Assembly: GCF_017980685.1 (NCBI RefSeq)
Contig: NZ_JACXXO010000001.1
Location: forward strand, 248,001 to 312,000
Source: Pseudomonas iridis
GTDB taxonomy: Bacteria > Pseudomonadota > Gammaproteobacteria > Pseudomonadales > Pseudomonadaceae
Direction: 5' to 3'
Length of the DNA stretch: 64,000 bases
Positions 34,025 to 44,013 of the stretch are shown in pieces. Numbering within the stretch: the first letter of the stretch is position 1; the number at the start of each line of letters is the position of its first letter. A program made the translations under genes and the position numbers. The notes under the pieces are model-generated. The model was not told where the DNA came from. It was given only the letters and a program-made list of their open reading frames with translations, and searched no databases.

Positions 34025-35347
34025 ATGCGTCTTGCTTCCACGAAAACTGCGGCGGCCCTTTGCGGTGGCTTGTTGCTGGCCATGAGCGTTCCGGCCAGTG
34101 CTGCAGTCGACGCCAAACTGCTCGACATGCTCAAGGCTAACGGTTCGATTTCCCAGGCGCAGTACATTGAACTGCAAACTGAACTGGCCAAGGATCAGAA
34201 GGCTCAGCAAATCGCGCAGCAAGCGCAGCAAGAGACCAACGAACAAGTCGCGGCTGTCGCGAAAAAGACCAATGAACAAAGCGCTTTCGACCAGAAACTG
34301 GCGTGGGCGGCGAAGACTCAGTTCAAGGGCGACGTGCGCATCCGTCAGGAAACCATCAAGATCGATGGCGAACCGAACAACGGCGGCCGCGACAAGGATC
34401 GTCAGCGCATCCGTGCCCGTCTGGGTGCCTACACCGAGATCAACCCGCAAGTGGACACCGGTATCCGTATCGCCACCGGCGGCGGCGACGATGCCCGTTC
34501 GACCAACCAGGATCAGGACAACTACTTCGACAAGAAGCAGATCTGGCTCGACCTGGGTTACATCGATTACCACCCCGATCAAATCAAGAACCTGCACGTG
34601 ATCGGCGGCAAGATGCTGCAACCGTGGGTGAGCATGGGCGACGTGATCTGGGATGGCGACATCAACCCTGAAGGTCTGGCCGTTACTTACAAATACCCGC
34701 TGGGCAGCAGCGCCGAACTGTTCGGCAGCCTGGGTAACTACAACCTCAAGGACAACGTCGATGGTGACGGCGTGCAATTTCGTCACGACCTGCGCCTGAC
34801 CGCCGGCCAACTGGGTAGCCGCTTCAATATCACCGACAACCTGAAGCTGACCTTGGGCGGCAGTGTCTACGCTTACCAGAACGACGAGGACAGCCGTTGC
34901 ACCGGCACTTCCACACCGTGCGCCCTGGCGGTCAACGGCAACTCGGCAAACAACGAGTTCCGCCTGTACGAAGGTTTCAGCCAGGTCGACATCGGCGGTC
35001 TGCCAATGCCGCTGTCGTTCTACGGCCAATACGTGAAGAACAACGATGCCGTGACCGATCAGGACACTGCCTGGCTGCTCGGCGCCAAGTCGAAGGTCTT
35101 TGGTTTCAACCTCGACTACAACTATCGTGACGTGCAGCGCAACGCTGTGGTCGGCGCCTTCACCGACTCCGACTTTGCCAACGGCACCACAGGTTCGCGT
35201 GGTCACAAGTTCAAGGTCGGTTACGACATCGACAAAAACTTCGCTGTCGGCGCGACGTACTTCCTGACCAAGGCAGACTTCGCCAGCCGTACCCAGCGTG
35301 ATGCAGATACCAACACCCTGCAGCTGGATGCGGAAGCCAAGTTCTAA
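34025..35347 (+). CDS. Putative outer-membrane porin
   Basis: 440 residues. Signal peptide ending VPASA before A27, then a coiled-coil-like segment (about residues 30-85, KAQQIAQQAQQETNEQVAAVAKK), then a beta barrel with repeated amphipathic strands and a terminal F (LQLDAEAKF). This is the Pseudomonas putative porin family with an N-terminal helical region, often high in expression. The N-terminal frame extends upstream without a ribosome site; ATG 34025 has CGGAG. Channel specificity unknown. Helical segment probably trimerises in the periplasm. Confidence 0.85.
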   Translation: MRLASTKTAAALCGGLLLAMSVPASAAVDAKLLDMLKANGSISQAQYIELQTELAKDQKAQQIAQQAQQETNEQVAAVAKKTNEQSAFDQKLAWAAKTQFKGDVRIRQETIKIDGEPNNGGRDKDRQRIRARLGAYTEINPQVDTGIRIATGGGDDARSTNQDQDNYFDKKQIWLDLGYIDYHPDQIKNLHVIGGKMLQPWVSMGDVIWDGDINPEGLAVTYKYPLGSSAELFGSLGNYNLKDNVDGDGVQFRHDLRLTAGQLGSRFNITDNLKLTLGGSVYAYQNDEDSRCTGTSTPCALAVNGNSANNEFRLYEGFSQVDIGGLPMPLSFYGQYVKNNDAVTDQDTAWLLGAKSKVFGFNLDYNYRDVQRNAVVGAFTDSDFANGTTGSRGHKFKVGYDIDKNFAVGATYFLTKADFASRTQRDADTNTLQLDAEAKF

Positions 35348-35432
35348 ACAGCAGCAATCAATAGCCTGACGTGGGCGGGACGATCCCCATCATCCGTTCG
35401 TTTCACCCACGCGGGGCTATTTCAGAATGCGC

Positions 35433-35456
35433 CCCCCCCTGCGGCAGCTCCTACAG
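35433..35456. repeat. Half REP, class A, supplying a stop codon
   Basis: A single class A arm (complement of CTGTAGGAGCTGCCGCAGG). On the minus strand its TAG is the stop codon of the anti-sigma gene. No second arm is seen. Confidence 0.8.
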
Positions 35457-35690
35457 AGGCTTGTCTTCCCGTCGTTGCTCGGCCAGGCGTTCGGCCAGCG
35501 CATCGACACCCTCTTCGGGTTTTTCCGGCATCGCTTTCAGCGTCGCTTGCATCAAACGCATCTGGCGAATGAAACGCCGGCAATTGCGGCAGAACATCAG
35601 GTGATGACGCACCATCAGTTTTTCTCGAAAGCTGAGTTGGCCATCGAGATAATCGCTGGATCGTGCCACTTGCTCCTTGCAGGTCAACAT
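35451..35690 (-). CDS. Zinc-binding anti-sigma factor (ZAS/zf-HC2)
   Basis: 79 residues. ZAS motif H30-x3-C34-x2-C37 with an upstream C4 as the probable fourth zinc ligand, in helices LVRHHLMFCRNCRRFIRQM. No membrane helix, so a cytosolic anti-sigma of the RsrA/ChrR kind, which may sense redox or metal stress. It overlaps the sigma gene by 7 nt. Its stop codon lies inside a REP arm, so the C terminus (REDKPL) may differ from relatives. It presumably binds the adjacent ECF sigma factor. Confidence 0.87.
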   Translation of the reverse strand: MLTCKEQVARSSDYLDGQLSFREKLMVRHHLMFCRNCRRFIRQMRLMQATLKAMPEKPEEGVDALAERLAEQRREDKPL

Positions 35691-36295
35691 TCTCCTGTCT
35701 CCTCAAAATGTTCCACGGTCGCGAAGACCTTTAAACGTGCCCGATGCAGCAGCACGCGGACATTGGAGAGCGATATCTCCAGAAGATTACAGATCTCTTC
35801 CAGTTCCAGCCCCTGACGTTCGCGCAACAACAGCACACTGCTTTGCAGTTCCGACAGGCTCAGCAGCGTGTGCTCCAGGCATTCGCGCAGTTCGCTTTCG
35901 GTCAGCAACGCTTCGGGCGTGTCTTGGTGCCAGGCAAACGGTGCGACCAACCAATGGCCGTCGCCGGGAGAAAAACGATCATCGTCTATCGTGCCGTGGG
36001 GCGACGGCAAGTCATCCATCAGCACTTCGCGACGGTTGAGTTTATAGCGACTCTTGGCAGAGTTGGCGGTGATGGTCAGCAGCCAGGTCTTGAGACTGGA
36101 ACGGCCTTCGAAACTGCCGATGTGGCGCACCACTGACAGCCAGGCGTCCTGCACCACTTCTTCGACGTGGCGCTGACCGACGATTGCATATGCGACGGCG
36201 CGCATGGCGCTGTGGTAGGTGGTGACCAGTTCCTTGAAAGCCTGTTGCTCGCCTGCAAGCAAACGCGCGAGCAGTTGGGTGTCGTCAGCCGCCAT
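35684..36295 (-). CDS. ECF sigma-70 family sigma factor
   Basis: 203 residues: region 2 (FKELVTTYHSAMRAVAYAIVGQRHVEEVVQDAWLSVVRHIGSFEGRSSLKTWLLTITANSAKSR), an unusually long linker of about 55 residues, and region 4 (LSLSELQSSVLLLRERQGLELEEICNLLEISLSNVRVLLHRARLKV). AAGGAG lies nine bases before the ATG. It precedes and overlaps the ZAS anti-sigma gene. The next gene upstream is a KAS III-like synthase, as for PA3285/PA3286 in P. aeruginosa, which suggests a stable locus. Inducing signal unknown. Confidence 0.9.
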   Translation of the reverse strand: MAADDTQLLARLLAGEQQAFKELVTTYHSAMRAVAYAIVGQRHVEEVVQDAWLSVVRHIGSFEGRSSLKTWLLTITANSAKSRYKLNRREVLMDDLPSPHGTIDDDRFSPGDGHWLVAPFAWHQDTPEALLTESELRECLEHTLLSLSELQSSVLLLRERQGLELEEICNLLEISLSNVRVLLHRARLKVFATVEHFEETGEC

Positions 36296-36330
36296 CCATC
36301 AATCTCCTTGTTCCGACTTCGAAAATGATT

Positions 36331-36363
36331 GCGGCAGGACTCGCTCAAAGCGTCTCCTGCCGC
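36331..36363 (-). terminator. Possible weak terminator or operator
   Basis: Perfect inverted repeat GCGGCAGGA/TCCTGCCGC with a 15-nt loop, followed on the minus strand by AATCATTTTC. It lies between the KAS III-like gene and the sigma factor gene. Confidence 0.4.
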
Positions 36364-36442
36364 CATTTCCGAAAACTACAGCGTTCCAGCCGATTCGGAT
36401 GTAGGAAAGATCGGCGCGATTATGAGGAAATTAAACCAATTT

Positions 36443-37564
36443 TCAACGCTTGCGCAGAATCACGCTACCGATCGAATAGCCTGCACCGAACGAACTCAGC
36501 ACCGCCAGCGAACCGCTCGCCAGATCATCCTGATACTTGTGGAAAGCAATCACCGAGCCCGCCGAGCTGGTGTTGGCGTAGGTGTCGAGAATCACCGGCG
36601 CTTCTTCTTCGGTCGCTTCGCGACCCAGCAACTTGCGCACGATCAGGTGGTTCATGCTCAGGTTGGCCTGGTGCAGCCAGAAGCGCTTAACGTCGCCGAC
36701 GTTGAGCTGGTTCTCTTGCAGATGCTCGCCGATCAGTTCGGCAACCATCGGGCAAACATCCTTGAATACCTTGCGGCCTTCCTGCACGAACAGCTTGTCG
36801 CGGGCACCGATGCCCTCTTCCGCCGCACGGTTGAGGAAGCCGAAGTTGTTGCGGATGTTGTTGGAGAACTTTGTCAGCAGTTTGGTGCTGACCACGTCGA
36901 ACTGGTGCTTGGACGTCGCCAGATCGGCGCGTTCGATGATCACCGCAGTCGCGGCGTCACCGAAGATGAAGTGGCTGTCACGGTCACGGAAGTTCAGGTG
37001 CCCGGTGCAGACTTCCGGGTTGACCATCAGGATCGCCCGGGCCTGGCCCAGTTGCACGCTGTTGGTCGCTGCCTGAATGCCGAAGGTCGCCGAGGAACAG
37101 GCCACGTTCATGTCGAAACCGAAACCTTGAATGCCCAGCGCTTCCTGGACTTCGATGGCGATGGCCGGGTAGGCGCGTTGCAGGTTGGAGCAGGCAACGA
37201 TGACACCGTCGATGTCAGCGGCAGTTTTGCCGGCACGTTGCAGGGCCTGTTCGGCAGCACCGATGGCCATCTGGCAGAGCACCGACCATTCGTCGTTGGA
37301 CCGCTCCGGCAGGCGCGGGGCCATGCGTTGCGGATCAAGAATGCCGTCCTTGTCCATGACAAAACGGCTTTTGATGCCCGAGGCTTTTTCGATGAACGGT
37401 GCGCTGGATTCAGTCAGTGCCTGGACTTCGCCGCTGGCGATGGCCTCGGCGTTGTCCGCGTTGAACTGTGCGACGTAGGTATTGAAAGACTGCACCAGCT
37501 CTTCGTTGGAGATGCTGTTGGCCGGGGTATACAGGCCGGTGCCGCTGATGACGACGTTATGCAT
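36443..37564 (-). CDS. Beta-ketoacyl-ACP synthase III-like (PA3286 type)
   Basis: 373 residues, thiolase fold with the FabH-type catalytic triad: C156 in NVACSSATFG, H298 in FWLHQANLSMN and N331 in YANTSSAGSV. It is longer than E. coli FabH (317), with inserts around residues 20-90. By length and the neighbouring ECF sigma gene it matches P. aeruginosa PA3286, reported to condense octanoyl-CoA with malonyl-ACP and so shunt beta-oxidation products into fatty-acid synthesis. ATG 37564 chosen because MHNVVISGTGLYTP is the fold's first strand. An 8-base inverted repeat about 150 nt upstream may bind a regulator. Confidence 0.85.
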   Translation of the reverse strand: MHNVVISGTGLYTPANSISNEELVQSFNTYVAQFNADNAEAIASGEVQALTESSAPFIEKASGIKSRFVMDKDGILDPQRMAPRLPERSNDEWSVLCQMAIGAAEQALQRAGKTAADIDGVIVACSNLQRAYPAIAIEVQEALGIQGFGFDMNVACSSATFGIQAATNSVQLGQARAILMVNPEVCTGHLNFRDRDSHFIFGDAATAVIIERADLATSKHQFDVVSTKLLTKFSNNIRNNFGFLNRAAEEGIGARDKLFVQEGRKVFKDVCPMVAELIGEHLQENQLNVGDVKRFWLHQANLSMNHLIVRKLLGREATEEEAPVILDTYANTSSAGSVIAFHKYQDDLASGSLAVLSSFGAGYSIGSVILRKR

Positions 37565-37711
37565 GGTCGTTTCTCTAATCTGTTCAGGCAGAAAGTGCTG
37601 GAACCGTCGTACCAACACACAAAGGGTCTATTCCCATCCGGGGGACGCAAACCTGGCATCGCTTTATTCCGCTCCGGGACACGGCCGAAGGCTCTGGGTC
37701 GCGAACGCGGC

Positions 37712-37739
37712 GTTTATGGTCGCGAAGTTTGCCATAAAC
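37712..37739. promoter_or_regulatory. Candidate operator upstream of the KAS III-like gene
   Basis: GTTTATGG and CCATAAAC, perfect 8-base arms with a 12-nt spacer. It is about 150 nt before the ATG at 37564. Confidence 0.4.
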
Positions 37740-37781
37740 CCAAGGTTTTGGCCCCTTTCTCACGCACAACCCAAATCCCGA

Positions 37782-37870
37782 CGTGGGAGCGAGCCTGCTC
37801 GCGAAGGCGGTGTGTCAGTCACCGCGATGGTGTCTGATACAGCGCTTTCGCGAGCAGGCTCGCTCCCACA
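37782..37870. repeat. REPIN, class B
   Basis: Class B inverted pair, 23 nt past the hrpA stop codon. Confidence 0.93.
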
Positions 37871-37893
37871 GTGGGATTGCGTAGGGAGCAAGA

Positions 37894-40800
37894 TCAGGGC
37901 TCGACCTGAGTCCACTGCTTGTTCAGGCGTTTGTCGGAGATCGGCACTTTCGTCCCCAACTGCTGGGCGAACAGCGAAACCCGATACTCCTCCAGCCACC
38001 AGCGGTACAACTCAAGCTGCGGATCGCGTTTGCCTTCCTGGGCGTGCTTGGCGGCGCGAGTCTGGTATTGCGCCCAGAGGCCAGCGAGTTCACCGCTCCA
38101 GACCCGATCCTTCTGCACCTGCGCGCCGAGTTTCTCGAAACGCTGCTCGACAGCTTTCAGGTAACGCGGCAACTCCTTGAGCCACTGCATGGGCGTTTCC
38201 CGGACAAAGCCCGGATAGACCAGATTACTGATCTGCTGCTTGATGTCATTGAGCGCCACGGCTTGGGCGAGGTCGATCTTGCCCTTGAAGCGCTTTTGCA
38301 GACCGTGCCAGATCTTCAGGATCTCCAGCGTCAGCCGCGCCACACGCTCGGCGTGTTCAGTCCAGCTGCTGCGCTTGCGCTCGGCCAATGCCGCCAGCCC
38401 TGCGCCGTCACGGGGCAACGGGTCTTCGCCCTCCAGAATGCAGCTGTCGAGGCTGGCCAGCAAAATGTCTTCAACCAAGGCATCGACCCGACCCAGATCG
38501 CGGTAGAGCAAACCCAGTTCGGTCTGCCCCGGCAACTTGCCACGCAGGAATTTGGCCGGCTCGGCCAATTGCTGCATCAACAAGCGCTGCAATGCACGAC
38601 GATGCTGAAACTCGGCTTCGGCCGGCGTCGAGAATCGTCCTTCCTTGACCGTACCGCCCTCTTCCACCAGCGCCGGATACACCGTCATCGACAATCCGGC
38701 GATCTTCTGCTGAGTTTTTTCTGCCACCGGGGCGAAGACTTTCGCCTCCACCGGTTGCTGACTTTTAGCGCTCTGCGGCACGGCCAGTGCGGCCTGACTG
38801 GCTTGGGCAAAACGCGCGGTCAGCTCGGCCAGATCTCGTCCTTCGCCAAGAAACTTGCCTTGGCCGTCGACGATTTCCAGGTTCATCCGCAGATGCCCTT
38901 CGACCCCTTGCTCGGCCTCTGCCCAGGCCTCATCGCTGACCCGTGCGCCGGTCATGCGCAACAGCTCACGGCCCAGAGCTTGCGGCAGCGAACCTTCGGC
39001 GAAGGTCATGCGTTGCAACGCAGCCTTGATGAAGTCCGGCACCGGCACGAAATTCTTGCGCAGCGCTTTCGGCAGGTTACGCACGAGGGCGATGCACTTG
39101 GCCTCGATCAACCCCGGCACCAGCCATTCCAGACGCTCCGGCGGCAACATCGGCAACAGCGGCGCCGGCACACGCAAGGTCACGCCGTCACGCGGATGAT
39201 TGGGTTCAAAATGATAGGTCAGGGCCAGCTCCAGATCACCGATGTGCAGGGTGTCCGGGTAATCCCGTGCGGTGACTTCACTGGCCTCGCGGGCCAGCAC
39301 GTCTTCTTCACGCATGATCAACAGCTGCGGATCTTTCTGGCTGTTGATGCGATACCAACTGTCGAAGGTCGCCGTCTGGTGAATCTCTGCCGGCAAGCGT
39401 GCATCGTAGAAGGCGTACAGGGTTTCTTCGTCGGCGAGAATGTCGCGACGACGGGCCTTGGCTTCGAGTTCGTCGAGCTGTTCCAGTAGCTTCTGGTTAG
39501 CGGACAGGCACTTGGCTCTGGATTGAATCTCGCCGCGCACCAGACCTTCACGGATAAACAATTCACGCGAGACCACCGGGTCTACCGGACCGTAGTGCAC
39601 CGGCCGGCGGCCAACCACGATCAGGCCGAACAGGGTGATCTGCTCGAACGCCACGACCTGGCCGCGCTTCTTCTCCCAGTGCGGTTCGAAGTGGTTTTTC
39701 TTGATCAGATGCCCGGCCAGCGGCTCGATCCAGTCGGCGTCGATCTTGGCGACCATGCGTGCGTAAAGCTTGGTGGTCTCCACCAGTTCGGCGGTCATCA
39801 GCCATTGCGGGCGCTTCTTGCCGATGCCTGACGACGGATGAATCCAGAAGCGTCGTTGACGCGCGCCAAGGTAATCGCCGTCCTCGGTTTTCTGGCCGAT
39901 CTGGCTGAGCAGCCCCACCAGCACCGCTTTGTGCAGTTTCTGATAATCCGCCGGCTCTTTGTTCAGGCTCAGCTGCATGTCGCGGCAGATCAGGCTCAAC
40001 TGACGATGGGAGTCGCGCCACTCGCGCAAACGCAAGTAATTGAGGAAGTTCTTGCGACACCAATTGCGCAGCGGACTGGCCGTGAGCGCCTGGCGCTGCT
40101 CTTCAAAACCACGCCACAGATTGACCAGCCCGGCGAAGTCCGAGTCGATATCCTTCCATTGCGCGTGGGCCTGATCGGCGGCTTGCTGACGCTCCGGCGG
40201 ACGCTCGCGCGGGTCCTGAATCGACATGGCACTGGCGACGATCAGCACTTCCTGCAGACTGCCAAGCTTGGCCGCTTCGAGCAGCATACGCCCCATGCGC
40301 GGGTCCACCGGCAGGCGCGCCAATTGGCGGCCGAGCGGGGTCAACTGGCTGTTGCGATCGACCGCCGAGAGTTCTTGCAGCAGATTGAAACCGTCACTGA
40401 TCGCCTTGCCGTCCGGCGGCTCGATGAACGGGAACGCGGTGATTTCGCCGAGGCGCAGATGGAGCATCTGCAAAATCACCGCCGCGAGGTTGGTGCGCAG
40501 AATTTCCGGATCGGTAAATTCCGGGCGGCCGATGAAGTCTTCTTCGCTGTAGAGGCGGATGCAAATGCCCGGCTCGACCCGGCCGCAGCGACCTTTACGC
40601 TGGTTGGCACTGGCCTGGGAAATTGCTTCGATCGGCAGGCGCTGGACCTTGGCGCGATAGCTGTAGCGGCTGATGCGCGCGGTGCCGCTGTCGATCACGT
40701 AACGGATGCCCGGCACGGTCAGCGAGGTTTCGGCAACGTTGGTCGCCAGCACCACACGACGGCCCGGGTGCGACTGGAAAATCCGCTGCTGCTCGGCCGG

Positions 40801-41805
40801 TGACAGACGCGCATACAGCGGCAGAATTTCGGTGTGCTTGATCTGCGCCTTGCGCAGCATATCGGCGGCGTCGCGAATCTCCCGTTCGCCGGGCAGGAAC
40901 ACCAAAACATCACCGGGGCTGCGGCGTTCGCTGCGCTCATAAGCGGCGATTTCGTCGAGGGTGGCGAGGATCGCCTGATCCACGGTCAAGTCATCTTCGA
41001 CACGGTTGCCCTCTTCGTCCTGCTCCAGGGTCAGCGGGCGATACCAGGTGTCGACCGGGAAGGTTCGGCCGGACACCTCGACAATCGGTGCATCGTCGAA
41101 ATGCCTGGAGAAACGTTCCAGATCGATGGTTGCCGAGGTGATGATGACTTTCAGATCCGGGCGACGCGGCAGCAGGGTTTTCAGGTAACCGAGCAGAAAA
41201 TCGATGTTGAGGCTGCGTTCGTGGGCTTCGTCGACGATGATCGTGTCGTAGCGCTCGAGGTAGCGGTCGTTCTGGGTTTCCGCCAGCAGGATGCCGTCGG
41301 TCATCAGTTTGATCAGGGTGTTGGAGTCGCTCTGATCTTCAAAACGCACCTGATAGCCGACCAGCGAGCCGAGCGGCGCCCCGAGTTCTTCGGCGACGCG
41401 GCTGGCGACGCTGCGCGCAGCGATCCGGCGCGGCTGGGTGTGGCCGATCAGACCGTGTTGACCCCGACCGATTTCCAGGCAGATTTTCGGCAACTGGGTG
41501 GTTTTACCCGAGCCGGTTTCACCCGCGATGATCAGGACCTGATGCTGCTCCAGTGCCTTCTTGATTTCGTCACGCTTGGCCGCAATCGGCAGGCTGTCGT
41601 CGTAACGAATGACCGGCAGGCTGGCCTTTCGCGCCAGCACCTGATCACAAGACGCCTGCATGCGCGTCACCCATTGGGCCAGCTTGGCCTCATCGGGATT
41701 CTTGCGCAGCTCAAGCAACTGCCGCCGCAGCCGGTGGCGGTCGGCGAGCATGGCGTGATCGAGATTTTTCAACAGTTTGTCGATGGAGGGCGATTCGTCG
41801 GTCAT
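37894..41805 (-). CDS. hrpA: HrpA, DEAH-box ATP-dependent RNA helicase
   Basis: 1303 residues, full length for HrpA. Walker A GETGSGKTTQ (about 95-104), DEAH box VDEAH (about 191-195), SATI motif, the second RecA domain ending RKGRCGR, then the OB-type and long C-terminal helical domains that mark HrpA rather than HrpB. E. coli HrpA acts on colliding ribosomes and fimbrial mRNA. It lies alone, with REP repeats at both ends (class B downstream, class D upstream). Confidence 0.94.
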   Translation of the reverse strand: MTDESPSIDKLLKNLDHAMLADRHRLRRQLLELRKNPDEAKLAQWVTRMQASCDQVLARKASLPVIRYDDSLPIAAKRDEIKKALEQHQVLIIAGETGSGKTTQLPKICLEIGRGQHGLIGHTQPRRIAARSVASRVAEELGAPLGSLVGYQVRFEDQSDSNTLIKLMTDGILLAETQNDRYLERYDTIIVDEAHERSLNIDFLLGYLKTLLPRRPDLKVIITSATIDLERFSRHFDDAPIVEVSGRTFPVDTWYRPLTLEQDEEGNRVEDDLTVDQAILATLDEIAAYERSERRSPGDVLVFLPGEREIRDAADMLRKAQIKHTEILPLYARLSPAEQQRIFQSHPGRRVVLATNVAETSLTVPGIRYVIDSGTARISRYSYRAKVQRLPIEAISQASANQRKGRCGRVEPGICIRLYSEEDFIGRPEFTDPEILRTNLAAVILQMLHLRLGEITAFPFIEPPDGKAISDGFNLLQELSAVDRNSQLTPLGRQLARLPVDPRMGRMLLEAAKLGSLQEVLIVASAMSIQDPRERPPERQQAADQAHAQWKDIDSDFAGLVNLWRGFEEQRQALTASPLRNWCRKNFLNYLRLREWRDSHRQLSLICRDMQLSLNKEPADYQKLHKAVLVGLLSQIGQKTEDGDYLGARQRRFWIHPSSGIGKKRPQWLMTAELVETTKLYARMVAKIDADWIEPLAGHLIKKNHFEPHWEKKRGQVVAFEQITLFGLIVVGRRPVHYGPVDPVVSRELFIREGLVRGEIQSRAKCLSANQKLLEQLDELEAKARRRDILADEETLYAFYDARLPAEIHQTATFDSWYRINSQKDPQLLIMREEDVLAREASEVTARDYPDTLHIGDLELALTYHFEPNHPRDGVTLRVPAPLLPMLPPERLEWLVPGLIEAKCIALVRNLPKALRKNFVPVPDFIKAALQRMTFAEGSLPQALGRELLRMTGARVSDEAWAEAEQGVEGHLRMNLEIVDGQGKFLGEGRDLAELTARFAQASQAALAVPQSAKSQQPVEAKVFAPVAEKTQQKIAGLSMTVYPALVEEGGTVKEGRFSTPAEAEFQHRRALQRLLMQQLAEPAKFLRGKLPGQTELGLLYRDLGRVDALVEDILLASLDSCILEGEDPLPRDGAGLAALAERKRSSWTEHAERVARLTLEILKIWHGLQKRFKGKIDLAQAVALNDIKQQISNLVYPGFVRETPMQWLKELPRYLKAVEQRFEKLGAQVQKDRVWSGELAGLWAQYQTRAAKHAQEGKRDPQLELYRWWLEEYRVSLFAQQLGTKVPISDKRLNKQWTQVEP

Positions 41806-41890
41806 CGGGTACGCAATTCGGTCGTCTATTTATGCAGGGGGCGGATTGTCGCAGATTTGGCGGATTTGTGGCGTGTCAGGGGGATTGCTG

Positions 41891-42067
41891 CCCCTCACCC
41901 TAGCCCTCTCCCGAGGGAGAGGGGACCGATCGAGTCAACTTTGCCAGCTCCGCCGACCTGAACGAGCTTCACCGAATCCATAATCGCCAAGGTCTCTCAG
42001 GTCGATGGATAACGCCAGACAACTCGGTCAGCTCCCTCTCCCTCCGGGAGAGGGCTGGGGTGAGGGG
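41891..42067. repeat. Class D inverted repeat pair
   Basis: Two arms (41891-41924 and 42032-42067) of CCCTCACCCTAGCCCTCTCC and its complement around about 105 nt, between hrpA's start and the end of aceK. Each arm can fold by itself. Confidence 0.88.
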
Positions 42068-42078
42068 CTTTTTTGGGT

Positions 42079-43800
42079 TCACTCGTTGTCCAGGCCTTTA
42101 CGCCGATACGGGAAAACATCAATCACTTTGCCGGCGCGAATCGCGTCCTGCAGGCTTTTCCAGTAATCGGCGTTGTACAACTCGCCATGCAACTGATCGA
42201 ACAACTTGCGTTGCCCCGAATCAGCAAACAGGAACGGCGGAAACTCCTCGGGAAACACATCCAGCGGCCCGATCGAATACCACGGCTCCGACGCCATTTC
42301 ATCCTCCGGTGTGCGCGGTTGCGGGATGTGGCGGAAGTTGGCTTCGGTCAGAAAACAGATCTCGTCGTAGTCATAAAACACCACCCGCCCGTGACGGGTG
42401 ACGCCGAAGTTCTTCAACAACATGTCGCCGGGAAAGATGTTCGCCGCCGCCAGTTGCTTGATCGCGAGCCCGTAATCTTCCAGCGCTTCATGCACCTGCG
42501 CATCGTTGGCGTTTTCCAGATAAAGGTTGAGCGGGGTCATCCGCCGTTCCGTCCAGCAGTGGCGGATCAGCACCGTGTCGCCTTCGACCGACACCGTAGA
42601 CGGCGCGACCTCCAGTAATTCCTCGAGGCACGCCGGCTCGAATTTGCTCAGCGGAAAACGGAAGTCGGCGAATTCCTGGGTATCGGCCATGCGCCCTACC
42701 CGGTCGACGCTTTTCACCAGTCGATACTTCTCGATGACCGTGGCACGGTCGACGTTTTTCGACGGTGAAAACCGGTCCTTGATGATCTTGAATACGGTGT
42801 TGAAGCCCGGCAGGGTAAACACGCTCATGACCATGCCACGCACGCCCGGCGCCATGATGAACTGGTCATCGGTGTTGGCCAGGTGATTGATCAGCGCCCG
42901 ATAGAACTCGGACTTGCCGTGCTTGTAAAAGCCAATCGAGGTATACAACTCGGCGATGTGTTTGCCCGGCAAAATTCGCCGCAGAAAACCGATGAACTCG
43001 GCCGGCACCGGCACATCCACCATGAAATACGAGCGGGTGAAAGAGAAGATGATCGACACATCGGCTTCGTCGGTGATCAGCGCATCGATCTGAATCCCGC
43101 GCCCTTCGCGGTGCAGCAGCGGAATCACCAGCGGCCATTGCTCATCGCGGGTGTAAATGCGCCCGACCAGGTACGCGCCCTTGTTGCGGTACAGCACCGA
43201 GGAAAACAGCTCGACGCTCAGTTCCGGGTCTTTGCACACCCAGTCCGGGAGGTTTTCACGCAACTGCGCTTCGAGACGGCGCAGGTCGCCGGGCAAATCG
43301 GCGTAATCCTCGCTGAAACGGTAGTCGGCAAAAATGCTCGCGAGCATCCCCGACAATTGCCCCTGCGGCTTGTACGTGCGGGTTTGCGCAGCCCGCGCTC
43401 GGCGCAGGCTCGGGCGGGTGGTGTGGATGAACATGCAGCCGTCGCTGATCAGGTCATGGCTGAACAGCCCGCAGAAAATCGAGTTGTACCAGGTCTCCGA
43501 CAGTTCATCGTCGAAGCGCAGGTCGATGACGCTGATGTAGGCGCTTTTCACCAGCGGCCAGCAGCTGACATTCATCAGCGTTTCGTCGTCGAAGTATTCG
43601 CGCAGCCGGGCGATGGTTTCGCCGACTTTTTCCTCATAGAGGTTGATTCGCGCCGCCGACGCCGTTTGCGTCTCCTGCCAGCGCGCCTGCTCGAATCGCT
43701 CCCGGGCGCCATCGGTGATGCGGCGGAAATGCTCGCGGTAGTCATCAAAGCCATCGAGGATCATGCGGGCGATGTCGGTGGCGGGCCATTGCTGCGGCAT
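42079..43800 (-). CDS. aceK: Isocitrate dehydrogenase kinase/phosphatase
   Basis: 573 residues (E. coli AceK 578). It phosphorylates and dephosphorylates isocitrate dehydrogenase to set the split between TCA cycle and glyoxylate shunt. Visible: the regulatory N-terminal helical part, the ATP-binding loop [16 protein letters not shown], and the catalytic block [23 protein letters not shown]. The ATG at 43800 has AGAGG; an ATG seven codons further out has none. Unlike in enterics it is not next to aceA or aceB, which is normal in Pseudomonas. Confidence 0.94.
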   Translation of the reverse strand: MPQQWPATDIARMILDGFDDYREHFRRITDGARERFEQARWQETQTASAARINLYEEKVGETIARLREYFDDETLMNVSCWPLVKSAYISVIDLRFDDELSETWYNSIFCGLFSHDLISDGCMFIHTTRPSLRRARAAQTRTYKPQGQLSGMLASIFADYRFSEDYADLPGDLRRLEAQLRENLPDWVCKDPELSVELFSSVLYRNKGAYLVGRIYTRDEQWPLVIPLLHREGRGIQIDALITDEADVSIIFSFTRSYFMVDVPVPAEFIGFLRRILPGKHIAELYTSIGFYKHGKSEFYRALINHLANTDDQFIMAPGVRGMVMSVFTLPGFNTVFKIIKDRFSPSKNVDRATVIEKYRLVKSVDRVGRMADTQEFADFRFPLSKFEPACLEELLEVAPSTVSVEGDTVLIRHCWTERRMTPLNLYLENANDAQVHEALEDYGLAIKQLAAANIFPGDMLLKNFGVTRHGRVVFYDYDEICFLTEANFRHIPQPRTPEDEMASEPWYSIGPLDVFPEEFPPFLFADSGQRKLFDQLHGELYNADYWKSLQDAIRAGKVIDVFPYRRKGLDNE

Positions 43801-44013
43801 AGATGAAACCTCTGCGTGCATTCGTGATGCCTGAGCTTAGCCACGGAACAGGCATGAGGAGAAGTGCAATTTCGGCCAAAACCGAAGCGCAGACGTACGG
43901 CGTGGCATTTTTTGCCAGGCATTCCTGCCGGGGACATTTAAATGCCCGATTAGCGGTTGCCATCGTCAGGAGGCTCGGCAACACTCTCGTCCCGATCAAG
44001 CAAGGAGCCCGCC

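Larger units (their letters stand above)
37565..37893. other. Intergenic gap between the KAS III-like gene and hrpA
   Basis: Holds the upstream region of the KAS III-like gene with the palindrome at 37712-37739 and a class B REPIN (37782-37870) downstream of hrpA. GGTCGCGAA occurs twice around the palindrome. No ORF is supported. Confidence 0.6.

Noticed and set aside
34007-35206. 399-codon frame antisense to the porin gene
   Set aside because: It covers only the antisense of the porin; valine- and leucine-rich without helices or motif and no start site.
38044-39489. Long plus-strand frame inside hrpA
   Set aside because: Full-length HrpA with all helicase motifs occupies the minus strand; the plus frame is a shadow.
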